From contig JAJAZI010000145.1 in the NCBI GenBank assembly GCA_026785785.1, forward strand, positions 1 to 17,462: a stretch of 17,462 nucleotides of DNA, in the 5' to 3' direction. Positions 1 through 5,829 of this stretch are shown here, piece by piece; the stretch's first letter is position 1, and every line of letters starts with the position of its first letter. Source of the stretch: Microbacteriaceae bacterium. Lineage in GTDB: Bacteria > Actinomycetota > Actinomycetes > Actinomycetales > Microbacteriaceae. The notes under the pieces were generated by a model, which saw only the letters and a list, made by a program, of their open reading frames with translations, was not told where the DNA came from and ran no database searches. Position numbers and translations under genes: made by a program.

Positions 1-195
1 TCGCTCTGGGTCATGGGTGACAACCGCTATAGCTCCAAGGACTCCCGCTACAACACCGAGACGCCGAGCGGGGGCTTCGTACCGATCGACAACCTCGTCG
101 GCCGCGCCTTCGTGATCACGTGGCCGTCGGTGCACTGGTCCTGGATTGACAACTACCCCGACACGTTCCGCGGCGTCGGGGTAGAACCGGACTAG
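1..195 (+). CDS. lepB: Signal peptidase I, C-terminal part (gene cut by window start)
   Basis: Only the last 64 codons are present; the reading frame is open from base 1 and ends at TAG 193-195. Signal peptidase I is a membrane-anchored serine protease with a Ser/Lys dyad that removes signal peptides from secreted proteins outside the membrane. The visible stretch holds the conserved family box GDNRYSSKDSRY, followed by a segment with the usual 'G.VP..NLVGRA' pattern that ends the catalytic fold. The catalytic Ser and Lys lie upstream of the window. The next gene, rnhB, starts six bases after the stop; lepB-rnhB adjacency is standard in actinobacteria and supports the call. Very confident on family; whether the whole gene is intact cannot be seen. 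Confidence 0.93.
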   Translation, partial: SLWVMGDNRYSSKDSRYNTETPSGGFVPIDNLVGRAFVITWPSVHWSWIDNYPDTFRGVGVEPD

Positions 196-201
196 CCCGC
201 C

Positions 202-864
202 ATGATGATGGCAGTGTCGGATCCGACCCTCGAGATCGAGGCCGGCCTCCACGCGAAGGGTCACCGTTACGTCATCGGCTGTGACGAGGTCGGTCGGGGA
301 GCGATTGCCGGCCCCGTCGCGGTCGGTCTCGCCGTCGTCGACCTCGCCTGCGGACCGTTCCCGCTCGGCCTGCGCGACTCGAAGCTGCTCAGCCAGAAGC
401 GGCGCGAGGAACTCGCACCCCTCACGGCGGCGTGGGCCCGGCACTCCTCCGTCGGCCTCGCATCGGCGCTCGAGGTCGATACCCTTGGACTCACCGCCGC
501 CCTTGGCCTCGCGGGCAAGCGAGCCCTGACCCGGCTACACAACGGTGGCGCGAAGATTCGCGAGTCGATCATCCTGCTCGACGGCGCGTTCGACTGGCTC
601 AACCCGGCCCTGTCCAGCAGGCTCCCGTTGCGGCTGCAGGTCAAGGCGGACCGCGACTGTGCGTCGGTCTCCGGAGCATCCGTCGTCGCCAAGGTCTTCC
701 GTGACCGGATCATGATCGACGCGGATGCGACAACTCCCGGTTACGACTGGGCTGGCAACAAGGGCTATGGCTCCGCGGGCCATTTCGCCGCAATCGCTGC
801 GCTCGGCGCGACCGCCATGCACCGTCACACCTGGCTGAAGCAGCCGCCTGAGATGGACGAGTAG
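202..864 (+). CDS. rnhB: Ribonuclease HII
   Basis: RNase HII cuts the RNA strand of RNA/DNA hybrids and removes single ribonucleotides misincorporated in DNA. The 220-residue product has the family's four acidic active-site positions in order: D28-E29 in IGCDEVGRG, D127 in ILLDGAF, and D150 in VKADRD, followed by the SGASVVAKVFRD helix. Length is normal for the family. The start has three ATG codons in a row (202, 205, 208) and no clear Shine-Dalgarno sequence, so the exact first codon is uncertain by two residues. It follows lepB by six bases and precedes the DUF2469 gene by twelve, which suggests one transcript. Confidence 0.96.
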   Translation: MMMAVSDPTLEIEAGLHAKGHRYVIGCDEVGRGAIAGPVAVGLAVVDLACGPFPLGLRDSKLLSQKRREELAPLTAAWARHSSVGLASALEVDTLGLTAALGLAGKRALTRLHNGGAKIRESIILLDGAFDWLNPALSSRLPLRLQVKADRDCASVSGASVVAKVFRDRIMIDADATTPGYDWAGNKGYGSAGHFAAIAALGATAMHRHTWLKQPPEMDE

Positions 865-876
865 GATTAGCGCAGC

Positions 877-1200
877 ATGGACGACGATGAATTCGAAGAC
901 TACGACCGTGAGGTCGAACTGGCCCTGTACCGCGAATATCGCGATGTGGTGTCTCAGTTCCGCTTCGTCGTGGAGACCGAACGCCGGTTCTATCTGGCCA
1001 ACGAGGTCGAACTCGTGCGACAGGACACCGAGCACGATTTCTACTTCGAACTCACGATGAACGACGTCTGGGTCTGGGATGTCTACCGGTCCGACCGCTT
1101 CGTCAAGTCCGTGCGCGTTCTGACCTTCAAGGACGTCAACGTGGAGGAGCTGTCGACCAAGGAGCTCGAGCTGCCCAAGGAACTCGCGCTCGACGAGTAG
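877..1200 (+). CDS. DUF2469 family protein (conserved actinobacterial, function unknown)
   Basis: This is a 107-residue, strongly acidic protein that I recognise as the DUF2469 family, which is nearly confined to actinobacteria and sits between rnhB and yraN. Visible hallmarks are the acidic start (MDDDEFEDYDREVELALYREY), a central aromatic stretch DFYFELTMNDVWVWDVYR, and an acidic tail ending in KELALDE. There is no signal peptide or membrane segment, so it is probably cytosolic. A weak AGGA lies about ten bases before the ATG. No biochemical role is known to me, and none should be inferred beyond conserved co-location with rnhB. Confidence 0.9.
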   Translation: MDDDEFEDYDREVELALYREYRDVVSQFRFVVETERRFYLANEVELVRQDTEHDFYFELTMNDVWVWDVYRSDRFVKSVRVLTFKDVNVEELSTKELELPKELALDE

Positions 1201-1205
1201 GGCAC

Positions 1206-1529
1206 ATGGCTCAGGCCCCAGTCGTCCATGGTCGGACCGTCGACGGCGAGACCCGGTGCGTGCACTACGGCACCGCGCTGGATGTCGTCGCGATCCGGTT
1301 CCGGTGCTGTGACCGCTACTACCCCTGCATTTCCTGCCATGCCGAGGCTGAGACGCACCCTGTGCTGCGCTGGCCAGCGCTGCAATGGCAGGAGAACGCG
1401 ATCCTCTGCGGGGTCTGCCGCACGGAGCTGAGCATCGACGCGTACCGGGTCGCGGCCGCGTGCCCCGCCTGCGGCGCCGGTTTCAACCCGGGCTGCGCCA
1501 CGCACTTCCCGTTGTACTTCGAGGAGTAG
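1206..1529 (+). CDS. CHY-type zinc-finger protein
   Basis: The 107-residue product is packed with paired Cys/His ligands in the pattern of the CHY zinc finger: C18-x-H20-Y, C34-C35, C41-x2-C44-H45, H51, C68-x2-C71, C86-x2-C89 and C97-x2-H100. These could bind about three zinc ions. In eukaryotes the domain occurs in Pirh2-type ubiquitin ligases and in Hot13, a mitochondrial import factor; the role of stand-alone bacterial copies is unknown to me. The gene starts five bases after the DUF2469 stop, so it is probably co-transcribed with it. It is not part of the usual rnhB-DUF2469-yraN order and looks like a lineage-specific insertion (inference). A 165-base gap rich in inverted repeats follows it. 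Confidence 0.85.
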   Translation: MAQAPVVHGRTVDGETRCVHYGTALDVVAIRFRCCDRYYPCISCHAEAETHPVLRWPALQWQENAILCGVCRTELSIDAYRVAAACPACGAGFNPGCATHFPLYFEE

Positions 1530-1549
1530 TCCGCCAGGTTCCGGCCCCC

Positions 1550-1669
1550 AGCGGATCCGCTCACTGGTTTGCGTGCGGGGCCAGTCCGCGGCACCTCTCC
1601 TCCCCAGCTGGCGGGAGCCAGCTGCCTGCCCCGATCCGGGCGCGAGCGGATTCGGTCGCTTCGATCCGC
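1550..1669. other. Cluster of inverted repeats in the gap before yraN
   Basis: The 165-base gap between the CHY gene and yraN holds three inverted repeats. One is a perfect 12-bp palindrome AGCGGATCCGCT at 1550-1561. The second is a perfect 8-bp stem (CAGCTGGC 1605-1612, GCCAGCTG 1617-1624) around a GGGA loop. The third pairs GCGGAT-t-CG at 1646-1654 with CGATCCGC at 1662-1669 and has one bulged base. None is followed by a T run, so none is a classic terminator. They could be a weak terminator, a leader structure for yraN, or chance in GC-rich DNA. Confidence 0.4.
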
Positions 1670-1694
1670 GGCATCATCGGAGTCGGAGGCAACC

Positions 1695-2051
1695 ATGGCG
1701 GCAAAGGACGATCTCGGCAAGCGCGGCGAGGCTCTCGCTGCGGCGTTCCTCGTTGACGCCGGCTACGACATCCTCGACCGCAACTGGCGGTGCCGGCAAG
1801 GCGAGATCGACGTCGTCGCGCTCGACGGCGATGAGACCGTCTTCGTCGAGGTGAAGACGCGGTCAAGCATTGCGTTCGGGCATCCGCTCGAGGCCATCAC
1901 GATGCAGAAGCTCGCCAGAGTCCGACGGCTGGCGGGGGCCTGGTGCGGCGAACATCCCGGCATCCGACGCCGCATCCGCATCGACGCGATCGCGATCATC
2001 GCGCCCCCCGGAGGTCCTGTGCAGTTCGAGCATGTGAGGAGTGTTTTCTGA
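1695..2051 (+). CDS. yraN: YraN/UPF0102 family endonuclease-like protein
   Basis: This 118-residue protein belongs to the UPF0102 (YraN) family, which has a PD-(D/E)xK nuclease-like fold. The matching motif is visible: GEIDVVA (E37, D39) followed by the strand VFVEVKTR (E52, K54). The N-terminal part (GKRGEALAAAFL ... GYDILDRNWRC) is also typical of the family. The ATG at 1695 is chosen because a good GGAGG (1685-1689) lies five bases upstream and because family members begin at this point; the open frame extends further upstream to a TTG without similarity. The physiological role is unsettled; its constant place beside comM and dprA hints at DNA processing. The stop TGA (2049-2051) overlaps an ATG by one base. 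Confidence 0.92.
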   Translation: MAAKDDLGKRGEALAAAFLVDAGYDILDRNWRCRQGEIDVVALDGDETVFVEVKTRSSIAFGHPLEAITMQKLARVRRLAGAWCGEHPGIRRRIRIDAIAIIAPPGGPVQFEHVRSVF

Positions 2052-2085
2052 TGTGGTGCCTCCTGTTGATGTGGCTTCTGCTGCG

Positions 2086-2130
2086 GTGGGTCGTCGCCTG
2101 ATGTGGGTCGTCGCCTGATGTGGGTCGTCG
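2086..2130. repeat. 17-bp tandem repeat, 2.6 copies, between yraN and comM
   Basis: The unit GTGGGTCGTCGCCTGAT occurs at 2086-2102 and exactly again at 2103-2119, followed by its first 11 bases at 2120-2130. The copies are identical, which points to a recent or still active slippage event. Because 17 is not a multiple of three, changes in copy number shift the reading frame of anything translated across the array. Confidence 0.85.
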
Positions 2131-2179
2131 TGCTGCTGCGGCTTGTGCGGCGGTCGATCTACGCGGGGCGGGGGCTCTG

Positions 2180-3715
2180 ATGCCGCTCGGACGCACGTCG
2201 GCCGTGGCCCTTCTCGGGCTCACTGGCGCGATCGTCGAGGTCGAGGCCGACATCTCGAGCAACCTCCCCGGGTTCGTGCTCATCGGGCTGCCCGATGCGG
2301 CGCTCGGTGAGGCGCGTGACCGAGTGCGGGCCGCGGCCACGAACACCGGATGCGAGTTCCCCACCCGAAAGGTCACGGTGAACCTCTCGCCCGCCGCCCT
2401 GCCCAAGCACGGCTCGGGGTTCGACCTGGCGATCGCGCTCGCGATCCTCGCAGCGGACCGACTGGTGAACGCCGGCTCGGTCGCGAGCGTCGTGCACCTC
2501 GGCGAGCTCGGCCTCGACGGACGGTTGCGGCCGATCAACGGCATCCTCCCGTGCATCCTCGCGGCTTCTCGCGCCGGCGCGACGACCGTCATGGTGCCGA
2601 CAGGCAATGCCGACGAGGCCGCGCTGGTGCCCGGGGTGCGCGTGGTCGGCGTCGCCTCACTGCTCGAGGCAGCGATCTGGCATGGTGGCGAGTACACGCC
2701 GGTGCCGGTCGAGCCGATCCTTCGGGCGGCGCCGGAGGAATCGGCCGACGACGACCTCGACCTGAGCGACATCATCGGCAACGAAGACGCGATCGCGGCG
2801 ATCCAGGTCGCAGCGGCGGGCGGCCACCACATGTTCCTTCTGGGCCCGCCCGGCGCGGGCAAAACGATGCTCGCCGCGCGTCTGCCGGGCATCCTTCCTG
2901 ACCTCGACGCGGATGCCGCGCTCGAGGTGAGCTGCGTCCGCTCGCTCTCCGGGCTGCCGGTCGGGGCGTCGCTCGTGACACGTCCGCCGCTTGAGGCACC
3001 GCACCACACGGCGACCGCGGCCTCGATCGTCGGGGGCGGCAGCGGCGTCATTCGTCCGGGCGCCGCCGCACGGGCGAACCACGGGGTGCTTTTCCTCGAT
3101 GAAGCGCCGGAGTTCCAGCGAGCGGTGCTCGACGCGCTCCGCCAGCCGCTCGAGTCGGGCTTCATCAGCATTCACCGGGCCAATTCGGTCGCGCACTTCC
3201 CCGGAAGATTCCAGCTGGTTCTTGCCGCCAACCCCTGTCCATGCGGGCAATACGGCGCACGGGACTCGGAATGCGTGTGCGGACCGAGCGCGCGCCGCCG
3301 CTACCTCGCGAGGCTCTCCGGACCCCTGCTCGACCGCATCGACATCCAGCTTCGCGTGGCACGCATCACCTCCGCCACGATGCGCATGGCGGACGAGAAC
3401 CAGCGGGTGGACACGGCGACCGTGCGCCGTCGGGTCGTGGCAGCCAGGGCGGCGACGGCGGAGCGGCTGAGCGCGACGCCCTGGGCGCTCAACTCGCAGG
3501 TGCCCGGACCGTGGTTGCGAGGCCCGCACGCGCGGCTCGGCCCGTCGACGACGGCGTCGATCGACCGCGCCCTCGAACGCGGCGGCCTCACCATGCGCGG
3601 CTACGACAGAGTCCTGCGCTTGGCGTGGACACTCGCCGACCTTGACGGCGCACAGCGACCGACGGCCGACCACCTCGGTCGAGCCCTGTATCTCAGAAAG
3701 GCGATTTCGTCATGA
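2180..3715 (+). CDS. comM: ComM/YifB family AAA+ ATPase (Mg-chelatase-like)
   Basis: ComM is a hexameric AAA+ helicase that promotes branch migration during recombination of incoming DNA in transformable bacteria; many non-transformable bacteria also carry it. The 511-residue product shows the N-terminal Lon-protease-like ChlI domain beginning MPLGRTSAVALLGL, Walker A GPPGAGKT at 222-229, Walker B VLFLDE at 303-308, the NPCPCG zinc motif at 351-356 with a second CVC pair after it, and the C-terminal Mg_chelatase_C region. ATG 2180 is chosen because family members start at this motif; an in-frame GTG at 2120 would add twenty Ala-rich residues. It overlaps dprA by four bases (ATGA), so the two are probably translationally coupled. 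A 17-bp tandem repeat lies just upstream. Confidence 0.94.
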   Translation: MPLGRTSAVALLGLTGAIVEVEADISSNLPGFVLIGLPDAALGEARDRVRAAATNTGCEFPTRKVTVNLSPAALPKHGSGFDLAIALAILAADRLVNAGSVASVVHLGELGLDGRLRPINGILPCILAASRAGATTVMVPTGNADEAALVPGVRVVGVASLLEAAIWHGGEYTPVPVEPILRAAPEESADDDLDLSDIIGNEDAIAAIQVAAAGGHHMFLLGPPGAGKTMLAARLPGILPDLDADAALEVSCVRSLSGLPVGASLVTRPPLEAPHHTATAASIVGGGSGVIRPGAAARANHGVLFLDEAPEFQRAVLDALRQPLESGFISIHRANSVAHFPGRFQLVLAANPCPCGQYGARDSECVCGPSARRRYLARLSGPLLDRIDIQLRVARITSATMRMADENQRVDTATVRRRVVAARAATAERLSATPWALNSQVPGPWLRGPHARLGPSTTASIDRALERGGLTMRGYDRVLRLAWTLADLDGAQRPTADHLGRALYLRKAISS

Positions 3716-5106
3716 CCATGTTCGGGCTCAAGGAGGCCGTCGTTGCCCCGCTCATTCGCAGTCTCGGCCGGGATCACCTCACAGTGGGGGAGATCGTCGA
3801 CCGTTTCGCGCGAGCCACCTGGACGGGGATTGCCGAACCTGGGGACCGCGTCGCCGGGCTTCTGGTGGCGCTGCTCGGTGCGCCAGCCGCACTCACCGCC
3901 GTGATCGATCGATGGGGCACCGACCGGATCGTGGGCACCATCTTGGAGAGGTCAGGGCCCCGGGGGGATGACTCGGGCACTCCTGTGGCGCTTCTCGACA
4001 CCAACGGGATGCTCGAGGCCAACGGACTCACCGTCGCCGATCTGGTGGCGGCGCAGGAGCGGTGGCAGCCTCGGGCGGGGTCTCAGGTGGCGCTTGTGGC
4101 GCTTCGTCAAGCATCCCGCTATGGAGTGCGACTGATTGTCCCCGGGGATCCGGATTGGCCCGCGGGCGTCGACGACCTCGGGGCTCACGCGCCCCTCGCG
4201 CTCTGGTTGCGCGGTCGCCCGGAGACGCTGGCCACGGCGGGCAGCTCGATCGCGCTCGTCGGGGCCAGGGCCGCGACGGGATACGGCGAGCACGTCGCGA
4301 TGGAGGCGTCTGCAGGTCTCGTCGACCGCGGCTACACCATCGTCTCCGGGGCGGCCTACGGTATCGACGGGATGGCGCACCGGGCGGCGCTGGCGAGCTC
4401 GGGCGAGACGATCGCATTCCTCGCCGGCGGGGTGGACCGCTTCTATCCGAGCGGCCACGACGGGCTACTCACCCGGATCGTCGAGGCCGGTGCGGTTGTG
4501 TCGGAATTGCCGTGCGGGTCGCCGCCGACCAAGTGGAGGTTCCTGCAGCGCAATCGGCTCATCGCCGCGGCGAGCCTCGCGACGGTCGTGCTCGAGGCCG
4601 GCTGGCGGTCGGGATCGCTCAACACGGCCGGTCATGCCGCCGCGCTCGGGCGTCCTCTCGGCGCCGTACCGGGGCCTGTCACGTCGGCGGCGTCGGCCGG
4701 CTGCCACAGGCTCATCCGCGATTTCGACGCAGTCTGCGTGACGAACGCCGATGAGATGGCCGAGCTCGCCCCTCTCCCTGCTGTTCTGAGCAGTGGAGCT
4801 GGCGGTGGCGGGCGCGGTGGGGCCGATCTCGGCGGGAGCGGCGGGAGCCGGGGCAACGGGAGCGGCGGCCCCGGTGTTGGCGGCCAGCCCGCTGCTGGTT
4901 CGGGGGTCGCTGTCCCGGATCGGGCGGAGTCAGCCGAGCGCACACGCGTCGTCGACGCGCTCAGCGCACGGTCGCCACGTACTGTCGGTGACATCGCCGC
5001 TCGCGCGGGCCTGTCCGCGGCGCAGGTGCAGTCGGTGCTGGGGCTCCTTGAGCTCGAGGGGAGGGCCGCGCGACGGGAACGCGGTTGGGTTCGGGGCACA
5101 GCGTGA
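3712..5106 (+). CDS. dprA: DNA-processing protein DprA
   Basis: DprA binds incoming single-stranded DNA and loads RecA during natural transformation. The 464-residue product has an N-terminal helical region, then the Rossmann-like core with GARAATGYGEHV (from 184), SGAAYGIDGMAH (212-223) and FLQRNRLIAAAS (from 277), ending near residue 355. A Gly/Ser-rich linker spans about 360-400. A C-terminal winged-helix domain (about 410-464, RTVGDIAARAGLSAAQVQSVL) follows, as in many DprA proteins. It overlaps comM by four bases and follows the same strand. Whether the organism is naturally competent cannot be told: no comEA/comEC genes are in the window. The next gene is convergent. Confidence 0.94.
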   Translation: MTMFGLKEAVVAPLIRSLGRDHLTVGEIVDRFARATWTGIAEPGDRVAGLLVALLGAPAALTAVIDRWGTDRIVGTILERSGPRGDDSGTPVALLDTNGMLEANGLTVADLVAAQERWQPRAGSQVALVALRQASRYGVRLIVPGDPDWPAGVDDLGAHAPLALWLRGRPETLATAGSSIALVGARAATGYGEHVAMEASAGLVDRGYTIVSGAAYGIDGMAHRAALASSGETIAFLAGGVDRFYPSGHDGLLTRIVEAGAVVSELPCGSPPTKWRFLQRNRLIAAASLATVVLEAGWRSGSLNTAGHAAALGRPLGAVPGPVTSAASAGCHRLIRDFDAVCVTNADEMAELAPLPAVLSSGAGGGGRGGADLGGSGGSRGNGSGGPGVGGQPAAGSGVAVPDRAESAERTRVVDALSARSPRTVGDIAARAGLSAAQVQSVLGLLELEGRAARRERGWVRGTA

Positions 5107-5149
5107 GTTCACAGAACAGGTCGCGCGCCCCCGGGCGTTGACTCCCGCG

Positions 5150-5770
5150 CTAGCCGATTTGTGGCGGCAGCTGCGCGCGGTACACGCCCACGACCCCCGC
5201 CAAGTAGTTTGTGATAACGCCCTGCTCCTCGCCGGTGAAGTCATCGAGCACCCTGTCCACGCCCGAGATGAGGGGAAGGATGCGCGCCATCGCGCGGTCG
5301 ACCGATGCCGGGTTCGGCACAACAAGCACTCCCCTCCGGTCGCTCGGGTGCGGCTGTCTCGTTACGTGGCCGACCGCGGAAAGGCGGTCGACGATGAGAG
5401 TCGCGGCAGCAGTGGACACATCCAGGCGACGGGCGATCTCCGTCGGACTCAGGGGACCGCTCATCACCAGGTGCTGCATGGCTTCGAAGTCGCGCCGGTT
5501 GACGTCGAGTTCCGAGCCGACGTCCGCCTCGAGATCGACGGTCAGGTCGAGGATTTCCCGGAGCAGCAGGCTCGCCTCGCGCACGCGACCGGCGGGGCCC
5601 GCGCCGATGTCGACCTCGACGAGAGGAAGAGCGCCGCCGGCACCTGCCGAGCCTCCGGCGTCCTCGGCACCCTCGCTGCGGGCGGCAGCCACGGCCCCGG
5701 TCGTGCCCTCGGGAGCGACCGCGCCCACTGGGCCAGGCCGGGAATCGGGTGTGTCTTGCATGCATCCCAT
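5150..5770 (-). CDS. MarR-family transcriptional regulator
   Basis: The product has the MarR winged helix: the recognition region LSPTEIARRLDVSTAAATLIVDRL followed by the wing HPSDRRGVLVV with the family's D-R-R, then a C-terminal helical dimerisation part. MarR proteins are dimeric repressors that often release DNA when a small molecule binds. It runs divergently from the MMPL transporter gene, with a 59-base gap containing a perfect palindrome, so it very likely controls that transporter and itself (inference). Start ATG 5770 gives 206 residues; ATG 5761 is equally possible, and a TTG at 5806 is less likely. About fifty residues of Ala/Gly-rich, low-complexity sequence precede the domain, unusual for a family of about 150 residues. 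Its 3' end converges on dprA. Confidence 0.87.
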   Translation of the reverse strand: MGCMQDTPDSRPGPVGAVAPEGTTGAVAAARSEGAEDAGGSAGAGGALPLVEVDIGAGPAGRVREASLLLREILDLTVDLEADVGSELDVNRRDFEAMQHLVMSGPLSPTEIARRLDVSTAAATLIVDRLSAVGHVTRQPHPSDRRGVLVVPNPASVDRAMARILPLISGVDRVLDDFTGEEQGVITNYLAGVVGVYRAQLPPQIG

Positions 5771-5777
5771 CGTATGC

Positions 5778-5829
5778 CTAAAGTAGCTAAGCACGTATGT
5801 AATCAATTGGTTTAGCTAAAGGGAGCCTC
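5778..5829. promoter_or_regulatory. Divergent marR/MMPL promoter region with candidate MarR operators
   Basis: This AT-rich island in GC-rich DNA contains the perfect palindrome TTTAGCTAAA (5811-5820). A related copy reads CTTAGCTACTTTA on the minus strand (5779-5791), so TTAGCTA recurs in the same orientation. A -10-like TGTAAT (5798-5803) points at the MMPL gene and would place its transcription start on or near the palindrome, a natural spot for a repressor. On the minus strand TACTTT (5786-5781) lies nine bases before marR ATG 5770. A GGGAG (5821-5825) lies before the MMPL ATG. No convincing -35 boxes were found. Binding by the neighbouring MarR protein is inferred. Confidence 0.5.

Noticed and set aside
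1996..3171. 391-codon minus-strand open frame opposite comM
   Set aside because: Composition is Ser/Arg/Ala-rich shadow sequence; comM on the other strand has full motifs across the same bases.
4789..4910. Gly-rich stretch in dprA as a frameshift or foreign insertion
   Set aside because: The frame is continuous and the segment joins the Rossmann core to a normal winged-helix domain, so it reads as a flexible linker.
5107..5149. Bidirectional terminator between the convergent dprA and marR genes
   Set aside because: Only a short CGCCC/GGGCG-type pairing was found and no T tract on either strand.
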